Assembly: GCA_009917805.1 (NCBI GenBank)
Contig: RGES01000065.1
Coordinates: forward strand, 1-7,289
From: Verrucomicrobiota bacterium
GTDB taxonomy: Bacteria > Verrucomicrobiota > Verrucomicrobiia > Opitutales > UBA953
Length of the DNA: 7,289 nt
Direction of reading: 5' to 3'
How positions within the stretch are numbered: the first letter of the stretch is position 1; each line of letters begins with the position of its first letter. The position numbers and the translations under genes were made by a program. Below, in pieces: positions 1 through 5,908 of this stretch. The notes under the pieces were generated by a model. The model made no database searches, was not told where the DNA came from, and saw nothing but the letters and a program-made list of their open reading frames with translations.

Positions 1-213
1 CGCGGTGTCGGACGGCTGGGCGCCGAGCTTGACCCAATGGTCGACGCGCTCGACGTTGATCACCAGGCCCGGGGTCTTGCCACGGGCGCGGGGATTGTAG
101 TTACCGAGGACTTCGACGAAACGGCCGTCGCGACGGATGGCTTGTTCGGCGACGACGAGGCGGTAGGTCGGCTCGTTTTTCGTACCGAAGCGTTGGAGGC
201 GGATGCGTAGCAT
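1..213 (-). CDS. rpsP: 30S ribosomal protein S16, partial (N-terminal 71 residues)
   Basis: S16 is a small-subunit protein that binds 16S rRNA early in 30S assembly. The minus-strand reading from the ATG at 213-211 gives MLRIRLQRFGTKNEPTYRLV, then RRDGRFVEVLGNYNPRA, and near residues 54-60 NVERVDHW. These match the conserved S16 pattern: an (I)RL.R.G start, a Y..VVA strand, an NGRF(I/V)E.(L/V)G..(N/Y)P block and a (L/V)..(D/E)R..HW(V)..GA helix. The frame is open to the window edge at exactly 71 codons. Bacterial S16 is usually 80-90 residues or a little longer, so only the C-terminus is missing. No Shine-Dalgarno sequence precedes the ATG; the leader is pyrimidine-rich. The gene lies downstream of the rplS terminator and so probably has its own promoter. 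In many bacteria rpsP is the first gene of rpsP-rimM-trmD-rplS; here it follows rplS. Confidence 0.95.
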   Translation of the reverse strand, partial: MLRIRLQRFGTKNEPTYRLVVAEQAIRRDGRFVEVLGNYNPRARGKTPGLVINVERVDHWVKLGAQPSDTA

Positions 214-468
214 TGGATTTGGAGAAGGTGGTGTGGTGATCGTCCCGGGAGGGTTCTCAAAAGACGGATGTGCAAAGACGCAGGAGGGCGGGGGAGAGTC
301 AAGCCTTCCCCAGAAGGTTTTCGTAAAACTTTACCCCCCGCTGGCCGGAGGGTGTTTCAAAACACGCAAAACAAGCCTCTGTTAATAAGTGGTTTAGGTT
401 GTATTCGGCGAATAGGGGCAAAACCCGCTTTATGCCCAAGACCCTGGGAGTGGGCGAAATCCAGGCAC
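214..468 (-). promoter_or_regulatory. rpsP upstream region with short inverted repeats
   Basis: This is non-coding spacer between the rplS terminator and rpsP, with a visibly more AT-rich core (about 320-430) than the flanking genes. On the rpsP strand a CTTGAC box (TTGACT at 302-297) has a possible but poor -10 (GTCTTT at 279-274) at 17-nt spacing, giving a leader of roughly 60 nt. Three perfect short inverted repeats lie further upstream: TATTCG-G-CGAATA (402-414), GTGTTT-CA-AAACAC (352-365) and CCTTC-CCCA-GAAGG (304-317). They could be operator sites or leader RNA hairpins for autogenous control of a ribosomal protein gene, but nothing ties them to a known regulator. No convincing ORF fits here; the frames that cross it are by-products of GC-rich neighbours. 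Confidence 0.35.
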
Positions 469-495
469 AAAAAACCCCGCCAGGTGGCGGGGTTT
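469..495 (-). terminator. Rho-independent terminator of the trmD-rplS transcript
   Basis: On the minus strand a perfect 10-bp stem (arms at 495-486 and 481-472, AAACCCCGCC type) closes a 4-nt loop and is followed at once by T residues (the A run at 474-469 on the plus strand). This is a textbook intrinsic terminator. It begins 20 nt after the TAA that ends the rplS C-terminal frame at 517-515. That spacing supports 515 as the true end of the original rplS and shows that the longer frame-1 readthrough, which crosses this hairpin, is not natural. Confidence 0.9.
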
Positions 496-514
496 CGGAG
501 CAGCCAGTGAAGGC

Positions 515-825
515 TTACTTGGCGGCGGCCGCGGCAGCCGCAGCGGCGGCGTGCTCGGTCGGGTCGAAGCGCTTTTCTTTGACCTTGGTGGCCGACTTGC
601 CCTGGCGCCTTCGCCGAAGGAGACGCGGCGAACGGTGAAGGTTTCGTGGATGCCGCCGCCCTTACGCTGGATGACGATGCCGGAGAAGGTCTGGGTGCGC
701 TCCTTGTCGCCTTCGCGAACCTTGGTGGCGACCTTGACGCCGTCGCCGACCTTGAATTCATGGTCGCCGCGGGCGGTCTTCAGCTGGGGCTGGGTGGCAA
801 ATTGGATGAGGGGATGGTTGCTCAT
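515..825 (-). pseudogene. rplS: 50S ribosomal protein L19, internal deletion plus frameshift
   Basis: L19 sits at the subunit interface of the ribosome. The reading from ATG 825-823 is good L19 for 73 residues: FKVGDGVKVATKVREGDKER, then TFSGIVIQRKGGGIHETFTV and RRVSFGEG. Next the family has about 33-35 residues (the VERVFP..SP..(V)..RRGKVR.AKLYYLR segment), and none of them is present in any frame. From about 607 the coding sense moves to another frame, which gives RQGKSATKVKEKRFDPTEH, ten alanines, Lys and TAA at 517-515. The remnant is 311 nt; restoring a loss of about 100 nt gives about 411 nt, an intact frame of roughly 136 residues. As sequenced, translation from the ATG would continue out of frame through the terminator to a stop near 430. 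The ATG overlaps the trmD stop (ATGA), suggesting translational coupling. L19 is near-universal, so either this is an assembly or sequencing collapse, or an intact copy exists elsewhere. Identity is certain; the nature of the lesion is not. Confidence 0.88.
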
Positions 826-1529
826 GGCTGGTGTTCTTGGTCTTTCATCAGGTCCGGTCTGCGTTGCTTTGTCTTCTCTATTTGCCTTTCCCGACGCCAT
901 TTTTCGATTTCGGCGTGGTTTCCTCCTAGGAGGACGGGGGGCACCTCGAGACCATCATAAACAGCGGGTCGGGTGAACTGCGGAAAGGCGAGCAACTTGC
1001 CGTTGTAACTATCCCCCGTCAAGGAGTTTTCCTCCCCGAGTACGCCGGGGATCTGCCGGCCGAGGCAATCGACCAGGACGCAGGCCGGCAAAGTGCCATT
1101 AGTGAGCACATAATCGCCGATCGAGACCTCCCGGGTGACCTTCCGGTCGCGGAAGCGCTGGTCGATGCCCTCATAGTGTCCTGAAATCAGGATCAAATGG
1201 CTCTTTTGGGCCAGTTCCTTGGCCAGCTTATTGGTCAATTGTTCACCATCCGGGCAAAGGTAGACCACTTCGCAGTCCGGGGTGGCCAGGGCGTCGACGG
1301 CGTCGAAAAGAGGCTGGCAGGTCATCAGCATGCCGGGTCCGCCCCCGTAAGGCATGTCGTCCACCTTGCGGTGCTTGTCCTTGGAGTAGGCGCGCAGGTC
1401 GTGGGCCTTGAAGGCGATCAGGCCCTTGTCGATGGCCTTGCCGATGACGGACTCCTGGAGGAAGCCGTCGGCCATGGCCGGGAAGAGGGTGACGAGGTCG
1501 ATGCGGATGGCCACGGTGAACCCGACCAT
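822..1529 (-). CDS. trmD: tRNA (guanine-N1-)-methyltransferase TrmD
   Basis: TrmD transfers a methyl group from S-adenosylmethionine to N1 of G37 in tRNAs with a G at position 36, preventing +1 frameshifts. It is a cytosolic dimer of the trefoil-knot SPOUT class. The 235-residue product shows the family blocks in order: IDLVTLFP (10-17), RKVDDMPYGGGPGMLM (54-69), LILISGHYEGIDQR (112-125), SIGDYVLTNGTLPA (136-149), RQIPGVLG (158-165), the candidate catalytic Asp in TGDSYNG (Asp173) and FTRPAVYDGLEVPPVLLGGN (185-204). It is slightly shorter than E. coli TrmD (255 residues), the loss being at the C-terminus. The ATG at 1529 gives five residues more than usual; a GTG at 1514-1512 (MAIRIDLVTLFP) fits the family start better and cannot be excluded. 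The stop overlaps the rplS ATG by ATGA. The usual upstream partner rimM is absent; a secreted hydrolase gene precedes it by 45 nt. Confidence 0.96.
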   Translation of the reverse strand: MVGFTVAIRIDLVTLFPAMADGFLQESVIGKAIDKGLIAFKAHDLRAYSKDKHRKVDDMPYGGGPGMLMTCQPLFDAVDALATPDCEVVYLCPDGEQLTNKLAKELAQKSHLILISGHYEGIDQRFRDRKVTREVSIGDYVLTNGTLPACVLVDCLGRQIPGVLGEENSLTGDSYNGKLLAFPQFTRPAVYDGLEVPPVLLGGNHAEIEKWRRERQIEKTKQRRPDLMKDQEHQP

Positions 1530-1557
1530 CCAACAGCCGAAAGCCGTCCGAGGGCAA
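1529..1557 (-). promoter_or_regulatory. Possible promoter before trmD
   Basis: A GCTTGCCC box gives a -35 candidate TTGCCC at 1557-1552. The 17-nt-spaced hexamer (GTTGGA at 1534-1529) is a poor -10 and overlaps the upstream ATG of trmD. If it is used, transcription would start inside the annotated frame and the GTG at 1514 would be the translated start. The same CTTGCC box recurs before both hydrolase genes. This is inferred from recurrence only. Confidence 0.25.
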
Positions 1558-1574
1558 GCCGTCCCTGCGTCCGC

Positions 1575-2654
1575 TTACTTCTTCTTCGTCGCCTTGGGCT
1601 TGGCGTCCGTGCGCTGATCCATCTTCACGCCGGGTTCGGCGGGGACGGGCTTGCCGGTGACTTCCACGTCCGAGGTGAAGAGATACTTCCACACGTCTTC
1701 CTGCAGGGGGCGGCCCTGGGCGTCCTTCGGCGAGCCCTTGCTCGGCGTCACGTAGCCATGGCCCTTCGCGGCCTGTTCCTTCTCGGTGCCCTTGAGCGGT
1801 GCGTCGGTGATGAGGCGGCGCGAGTGGCCGTACGGCGCCTTCTCCTTCTCGGTGTTCACGATCGGTCCGAACTGGTTGAGGCCGAGCATGAGCCAGGAAC
1901 GCTGGTAGTGGTCGCCGGTCCAGCCGCCGTCGAGGACGTGGCTGTAGCCGAAGAAACGGTTCTTGGGCGTGGCGGACGGGCCGGCCTGCCAGTCTTCGGT
2001 GTTGTCGCGCGGGCCGCAGAACATGATCACGCGCGCGACCTTCTGGTGCATCGCGAAACGCGCGGAAGAGGTGGCGCCGTGCGAGGAGCCGCCGACGACG
2101 ACCTTGGTCCAGTCGAGCTCCTTGCCGCCCGCGGTGAGGAACTGTTCCCAGCGGCCCTGCGGGTGCTTCTTCACGAGCCACTGCACGAGGCGCGTGGCGC
2201 GGCCCTTGGCGGAATCCGGCTCGGCGATCTCGACCGATTTCGAGGCGTCGACGCCGGCGGTGGCCTCGAGGCGGATGTTGCCGAGGTGCTGCGTGTCGGC
2301 GGGGACGGTGTTGAGGGTGCCGAACCAGCCGCGCGCGTAGGCGACGCTGATGTGGTGGTAGCCGTAGCCGTTGACCTTCTCGGCGAGGACGGGGTTATGG
2401 CCCATCAGCCAGACGACGAGCTGGCCGCGGGGCGCGACGCGCGTGTCGACGTCGGCGGTCTCCATGTCCGCCGGCTTGCCTTTGCTCTCCAGGTTGAAGT
2501 CGAGCTCCGGGTAGGACTTCGCGGCCGGGTCGACCTCGCTGGCGCGCACCGTGAGGTGGTAGGCCTGCGGCTTCGGGTCGTTGAACTTCACGGGAGCGTC
2601 GGCGGCGAAGGACGCGACGAGGCCGAGGAACAGGCAGGCGAGGGCGGAACGCAT
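1575..2654 (-). CDS. Secreted alpha/beta hydrolase-fold protein, BPSS1187-like
   Basis: The 359-residue protein starts with a signal peptide (MRSALACLFLGLVASFA, cleavage likely near residues 17-18) and is predicted to be exported. The mature part looks like an alpha/beta hydrolase: an oxyanion-type strand LVVWLMGHNP (79-88), a nucleophile elbow GSSHG (189-193, candidate Ser191) after the strand KVVVGG, and a following strand RVIMFCGPRDN (208-218) that could supply an acid. The order (RLVQWL, a tryptophan-rich linker, then the elbow, then a V.RVIMF..PRD strand and FFGYSHVLDGGW at 234-245) resembles proteins I know as the BPSS1187 family. That assignment is from memory of the pattern, not a search. 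The substrate is unknown; an ester or similar bond is an inference from the fold. The last 25 residues are Lys/Pro-rich and probably disordered. An AAGGA lies 9 nt before the ATG, the only plausible Shine-Dalgarno among the genes here. It lies 51 nt downstream of a second secreted hydrolase, and the two are probably co-transcribed. Confidence 0.8.
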   Translation of the reverse strand: MRSALACLFLGLVASFAADAPVKFNDPKPQAYHLTVRASEVDPAAKSYPELDFNLESKGKPADMETADVDTRVAPRGQLVVWLMGHNPVLAEKVNGYGYHHISVAYARGWFGTLNTVPADTQHLGNIRLEATAGVDASKSVEIAEPDSAKGRATRLVQWLVKKHPQGRWEQFLTAGGKELDWTKVVVGGSSHGATSSARFAMHQKVARVIMFCGPRDNTEDWQAGPSATPKNRFFGYSHVLDGGWTGDHYQRSWLMLGLNQFGPIVNTEKEKAPYGHSRRLITDAPLKGTEKEQAAKGHGYVTPSKGSPKDAQGRPLQEDVWKYLFTSDVEVTGKPVPAEPGVKMDQRTDAKPKATKKK

Positions 2655-2666
2655 GGGGATGCGTCC

Positions 2667-2695
2667 TTGATGTCCGCGCGTCCGCGCGTTGGCAA
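2667..2695 (-). promoter_or_regulatory. Possible promoter with tandem 8-mer spacer before the BPSS1187-like gene
   Basis: The 51-nt gap between the hydrolase genes contains TTGCCA at 2695-2690, a 17-nt spacer and CATCAA at 2672-2667, placing a start about 12 nt before the ATG. Sixteen of the spacer's seventeen bases are a perfect tandem duplication of the 8-mer ACGCGCGG (plus-strand copies at 2674-2681 and 2682-2689). The box is similar to those before neighbouring genes; the -10 is weak. It may be an internal promoter or only coincidence. Confidence 0.25.
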
Positions 2696-2705
2696 GACCG
2701 ACCGC

Positions 2706-3443
2706 TTACTTCGGCAGCTTGCCGTCGACGTAATCGAGGGCCTTCTCGACGACGTCCTTCGGGGCCCACTGGTGGCCGCCTTCGAACTCGAAGACCTGGA
2801 GGCGGTCTCCCTGCGTCTCGCGCAGCTGCTTGATCTCGCCGCGGTTGGGGTCCTTCTTGCCCATGGTCAGGGCGACGGCGGGAATCTGCACGCCGCGCAG
2901 GCCTTGGATGCCGTTGTCGAGCTGGCCGACGCCGGCGCCTTGCAGCACCACGCCGCCGAAATTATCGCCGATGCTCACGAAGACCGAGCTCGCCCGCGAG
3001 CCGCCGGAGAAGCCGGTGCACACCTTGCGGCCGGGGGCGATGCGGAAGCGTTTCTCGGCGTCCTGGTTGGCGGCGAGGAAGTTGCCGACGCTCGGATCCC
3101 ACGGGCCGTTCTTGGATTCGTCGAGGAGGATGGCGATGTAGCCGTGCTTCTTGATCCAGTCGGCCATGTTGCCCATCGAGGCGTTGCCGCCGGGGGAGGC
3201 GACGAAGATCGCGGGCCAGCTCTTGGTCGCGTCGCCGTGGTAGCCCTTCGGCAGCACGACACGGTAATGGTAGACGCCGGAGTATTTGGAATAGCCGCCG
3301 TTGTGGTCGCAGGCGATGCGGGTCTCGACGCCTTCCTTGATGACGAGGCCTTCGGGCGTGGTGCGCGGCGCGGGGGCGGCCGGTTCGGCGGCGCGGACGA
3401 CGGCGGAGAGCAGGACGAGGAGCAGGGCGGGGTACCGGCGCAT
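2706..3443 (-). CDS. Secreted alpha/beta hydrolase (depolymerase/dienelactone hydrolase-like)
   Basis: The 245-residue protein has an N-terminal signal peptide (MRRYPALLLVLLSAVVRA, cleavage likely after Ala18). The mature part reads as a compact alpha/beta hydrolase: YHYRVVLPKGY near 58-68, IFVASPGG (79-86) as the oxyanion strand, nucleophile elbow GFSGG at 144-148 (candidate Ser146) after RKVCT, an acid candidate in MGKKDPNRG (Asp198) and a C-terminal catalytic His in EGGHQWAP (His224). The GxSxG...D...GGH.W order matches the PHB-depolymerase/feruloyl-esterase/dienelactone-hydrolase superfamily, so an ester-cleaving exoenzyme is a reasonable inference; the substrate is unknown. The start is placed at the ATG at 3443. 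A TTG two codons upstream keeps the frame open, but the ATG begins a standard MRRY signal peptide and lies right after a promoter-like sequence. It is the first gene of the leftward group and is divergent from the ABC ATPase gene across 85 nt. Confidence 0.82.
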   Translation of the reverse strand: MRRYPALLLVLLSAVVRAAEPAAPAPRTTPEGLVIKEGVETRIACDHNGGYSKYSGVYHYRVVLPKGYHGDATKSWPAIFVASPGGNASMGNMADWIKKHGYIAILLDESKNGPWDPSVGNFLAANQDAEKRFRIAPGRKVCTGFSGGSRASSVFVSIGDNFGGVVLQGAGVGQLDNGIQGLRGVQIPAVALTMGKKDPNRGEIKQLRETQGDRLQVFEFEGGHQWAPKDVVEKALDYVDGKLPK

Positions 3444-3528
3444 GTCCAAGGGGTAGGCATGAACCTCGCCGAGGGCAAGCGTGGTTGCGGCTTGGAAGCG
3501 ACCTCGGCTTGCTCCATAGCCTTACGCC
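3444..3528. promoter_or_regulatory. Divergent promoter region between hydrolase and ABC ATPase genes
   Basis: Leftward: TTGCCC at 3478-3473, 17-nt spacer, TACCCC at 3455-3450, then six bases to the hydrolase ATG. Rightward: TTGGAA at 3492-3497, 17-nt spacer, CATAGC at 3515-3520, then eight bases to the GTG of the ABC gene. Both would produce leaderless or nearly leaderless mRNAs. Neither start has a Shine-Dalgarno. Between them are repeated CCTCG/CGAGG half-sites: CCTCG-C-CGAGG at 3464-3474, and a 7-bp inverted repeat GCCGAGG (3468-3474) with CCTCGGC (3502-3508). These could be an operator shared by the two genes. The -35 boxes are reasonable; the -10 boxes are weak, so this is inference. Confidence 0.4.
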
Positions 3529-4332
3529 GTGTCCCGTCCCGTCGCCAAGATTCCCGTGCTCGAAGTCTCCCGTCTGCGCATCGCGCGGGAGGACAAGGTC
3601 ATCCTGCGCGGCCTGGATTGGCGCGTGGAGCCGGGTCAGCATTGGGTGATCCTCGGTCCGAACGGCTCGGGCAAGTCGTCGCTGCTCGCCGCGCTCACCG
3701 GCTATTTCGCGCCGACCTCGGGTTCGCTCGCGGTCCTCGGCGAGACGTTCGGCCGCAGCGACTGGCGCGAGCTGCGTCGGCGCATCGGCCTCGTCGGTCC
3801 GTCCGTCGCCGCGATGATCGCCCCCGCCGAGCCGGCGCTTTCGGTCGTCGCCGGCGGCGTCGACGGACTGATCAACCTCTGGCGCCGGCCGAAGCCCGCG
3901 ACGCTCGCGCGCGCGCGCCGCTTGCTCCGCCTGCTCAAGGTCGGCGGACTCGCGCAGCGGCCGTGGGGTCACCTTTCGCAAGGCGAACGCCAACGTGTGC
4001 TCATCGCCCGCGCCCTGGCTTCCGACCCCGCGCTGCTGATCCTCGACGAATCCTGCGCCGGCCTCGATCCCATCGCGCGCGCGGAGTTCCTCGCGCTCGT
4101 GAAGCGCCTGCCGAAGCTCAAGCCCGGCCTGGCGATCGTGTTCGTCACCCACCATGTCGAGGAGATCCTGCCGACGTTCACGCACGCGTTGCTGCTGCGG
4201 AGCGGGTCGGCCCTCGCCGCCGGCAAGATGGCCGACGTCCTGAAGCCCGCCGCGCTCTCGAAGCTCTTCGGGCGGAAGGTCCGCCTGAGCAAGGGCCGGG
4301 CCGGCTGGGCGCTCACGGTCGCGGGGAAGTAG
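3529..4332 (+). CDS. ABC transporter-type ATPase, YlmA/ModF-like
   Basis: This is a single ATP-binding cassette of 267 residues with all nucleotide-binding motifs except a classical Q-loop: Walker A GPNGSGKSS (43-51), signature LSQGE (149-153), Walker B LLILDES with catalytic Glu174 (169-175), D-loop AGLD (177-180) and H-loop His208 in VTHHVEEILP. The Q-loop position (IGLVGPSVA, 86-94) has Pro/Ser instead of Gln. The VTHHVEEI..(T)FTHALLL ending and the Ser-type Q-loop are typical, to my knowledge, of the YlmA/ModF group (COG1119, annotated as molybdate-transport-like ATPase but not firmly tied to molybdate). No permease or binding-protein gene is present, so the substrate, or whether it works in transport at all, is unknown. 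The start is GTG; no ATG lies upstream in frame, and a promoter-like sequence ends 8 nt before it. No Shine-Dalgarno is visible. Confidence 0.9.
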   Translation: MSRPVAKIPVLEVSRLRIAREDKVILRGLDWRVEPGQHWVILGPNGSGKSSLLAALTGYFAPTSGSLAVLGETFGRSDWRELRRRIGLVGPSVAAMIAPAEPALSVVAGGVDGLINLWRRPKPATLARARRLLRLLKVGGLAQRPWGHLSQGERQRVLIARALASDPALLILDESCAGLDPIARAEFLALVKRLPKLKPGLAIVFVTHHVEEILPTFTHALLLRSGSALAAGKMADVLKPAALSKLFGRKVRLSKGRAGWALTVAGK

Positions 4333-4365
4333 TCGCGGGGCGGTTTGACCGCTTTCGACTTCCCC
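4323..4365 (+). terminator. Stem-loop at the end of the ABC ATPase gene, possible terminator
   Basis: An outer 7-bp stem (GGGGAAG at 4323-4329 with CTTCCCC at 4359-4365), a 3-bp extension (4333-4335 with 4356-4358) and an apical hairpin GCGGT-TTG-ACCGC (4340-4352) can fold into one structure that includes the TAG stop. Only TT follows, so it is a weak or non-canonical intrinsic terminator at best. The apical arm contains TTGACC (4345-4350), which could instead be a -35 for the next gene; both readings remain open. Confidence 0.35.
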
Positions 4366-4402
4366 TTAACCCCTGCTTCGTCCTACTTCATCTTCCTTCG
4401 CA

Positions 4403-5893
4403 ATGCCCTCGCCGTTCGACAGTCTCCTTCCTCGCTATGACGCCGTCGTCATCGGCGCCGGCCTCGGCGGGATGACCGCGGCGAACAACCTCGCGAAGTT
4501 CGGGCGCAAGGTGCTCCTCCTCGAGCATCACTACCAGCTGGGCGGCCTCGCCACCTTCTTCAAGCGCGCCGGCGGCCACGTCTTCGACATCTCCCTGCAC
4601 GGCTTCCCCCACGGGATGATCAAGTCCACGCGCCGCTACTGGACCAAGGAGATCTCGGACCGCATCCACCAGCTCAGCGACGTCCGCTTCATCAACCCGG
4701 ATTTCGACGTCCGCACGACCTTCGACCGCGCCGACTTCACGCGCATCCTCATCGAGCAGTTCAAGCTCTCCGCCGAGACCGTCGAGGCCTTCTTCGCGCA
4801 CCTGCGCGAGATGAACTACTACGACAACGACCCGCGCACCACGCGGCAGCTGTTCGAACAGTTCTTCCCCGGCCGCCCGGACGTCCAGCGCCTCCTGCTC
4901 GAGCCGATCGCCTACGCCAACGGCTCCACCCTCGACGACCCCGCGATCACCTTCGGCATCGTCTTCTCGAACTTCATGTCGAAGGGCGTGTTCATCTTCC
5001 AGGGCGGCACGGACACCATGATCAACCTCATGACCGCCGAGATGAAGGCCAACGGGGTCGACATCCGCCGCAACGTGCTCGTCGAGAAGGTCCACGTCGA
5101 AAAGGACGCCTCCGGCCGTCGTCGCGTCGTCGGCGTGAAGCTCCGCGGCACGCGTCTCGGCGAGGAGGCCGAGGTCGCCTGCTCGACCGTCGTCTCCAAC
5201 GCCAACATCAAGGACACCGTCCTCAAGATGGGCGGCGAAACCGCCTTCGAGGCCCCGTTCCTCGAGGAGGCCCGCAAGGTCCGCGTGAACACCTCTTCCT
5301 GCCAGGTCTACATGGGCGTGCGCGAAGGCGAGACCATCCCGCACATCGGCGACCTCGTGTTCACCTCCGAGGCCAAGCCGTTCTCGAGCCAGGAGCTCGT
5401 CGACTTCCATACCACCTCGCGTACCTACTCGGTCTATTACCCGGACACCCGTCCGCACACCAAGAAGCCGCGTTACGCGATCGTCACCTCGGTCAACCAG
5501 AAGTTCGAGGACTGGGCGCAGCTCTCCGAGGCCGATTACGCGACGCATAAGGCGCGCGTCATCGAGGAGTCCTTCAAGGGCCTCGAGAAGTTCATCCCCG
5601 ACATCCGTTCGAAGGTCGACCATGCCGAGGCCGCCACCCCGCGCACCGTCCAGCGTTACGTCCGTCACGTCGGCGGCACGTCCTTCGGCACCAAGTTCGA
5701 AGGCCTCAAGGTCTCGATGGCCCTGCCCGAACAGGTCGGCGGCTTCTACCATGCCGGCAGCGTCGGCATCATCATGTCCGGCTGGCTCGGCACCATCAAC
5801 TACGGCGTGATCGTCTCGGCCAAGGCCGACGCCTACCTGCGCGACCCGAACGCCAGCCCCCTGGGCGACGCGGCGGCCAGCGCCGGCGTCTGA
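4403..5893 (+). CDS. FAD-dependent oxidoreductase, CrtI/RetSat (phytoene dehydrogenase-like) family
   Basis: The 496-residue protein has an N-terminal Rossmann FAD-binding motif, YDAVVIGAGLGGMTAANNLA with GxGxxG at 18-23 and the ribose-binding Glu at position 41 (LLLEHH), followed by GGLATFFKRAGGHVFDISLH (47-66). This is the GG.(x)TF.R.G..FD block of phytoene desaturases, carotenoid isomerases and retinol saturases (COG1233). The C-terminus has the matching FAD-binding segment, FYHAGSVGIIMSGWLGTINY and GVIVSA (448-473). The length is normal for the group. These enzymes desaturate, saturate or isomerise polyenes or other lipids; no crtB, crtE or other carotenoid gene is near, so carotenoid synthesis should not be assumed. 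The ATG at 4403 sits just ahead of the Rossmann strand, with a CU-rich leader and no Shine-Dalgarno. A UPF0114 membrane protein gene follows after 49 nt on the same strand. The long minus-strand frame across this gene is a GC-codon shadow. Confidence 0.9.
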   Translation: MPSPFDSLLPRYDAVVIGAGLGGMTAANNLAKFGRKVLLLEHHYQLGGLATFFKRAGGHVFDISLHGFPHGMIKSTRRYWTKEISDRIHQLSDVRFINPDFDVRTTFDRADFTRILIEQFKLSAETVEAFFAHLREMNYYDNDPRTTRQLFEQFFPGRPDVQRLLLEPIAYANGSTLDDPAITFGIVFSNFMSKGVFIFQGGTDTMINLMTAEMKANGVDIRRNVLVEKVHVEKDASGRRRVVGVKLRGTRLGEEAEVACSTVVSNANIKDTVLKMGGETAFEAPFLEEARKVRVNTSSCQVYMGVREGETIPHIGDLVFTSEAKPFSSQELVDFHTTSRTYSVYYPDTRPHTKKPRYAIVTSVNQKFEDWAQLSEADYATHKARVIEESFKGLEKFIPDIRSKVDHAEAATPRTVQRYVRHVGGTSFGTKFEGLKVSMALPEQVGGFYHAGSVGIIMSGWLGTINYGVIVSAKADAYLRDPNASPLGDAAASAGV

Positions 5894-5908
5894 GGTCCGT
5901 CCGTCGGC

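Noticed and set aside
600..620. Programmed ribosomal frameshifting in rplS
   Set aside because: There is no slippery heptamer at the junction, and a frameshift would not supply the missing AKLYYLR segment. A deletion explains both facts.
430..900. A 156-residue minus-strand frame that contains L19
   Set aside because: The part before the ATG at 825 lies inside trmD. The part after 607 is an out-of-frame Arg/Pro/Ser-rich readthrough that crosses the terminator hairpin, so it is not a genuine fusion protein.
3447..3449. TTG two codons upstream as the start of the depolymerase-like hydrolase
   Set aside because: The ATG at 3443 is a stronger start, gives a standard signal peptide and fits the promoter spacing.
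3784..3813. Missing Q-loop glutamine in the ABC ATPase as a sign of inactivation
   Set aside because: Ser/Pro-type residues at this position are, to my knowledge, usual in the YlmA/ModF group, and all other catalytic motifs are intact.
1197..4475. A 1092-residue plus-strand open frame
   Set aside because: It runs antisense to trmD and both hydrolases and out of frame through the ABC gene, all of which have recognisable domains. Its product is low-complexity (Arg, Ala, Gly, Asp, Val-rich) with no domain, a typical shadow in high-GC DNA.
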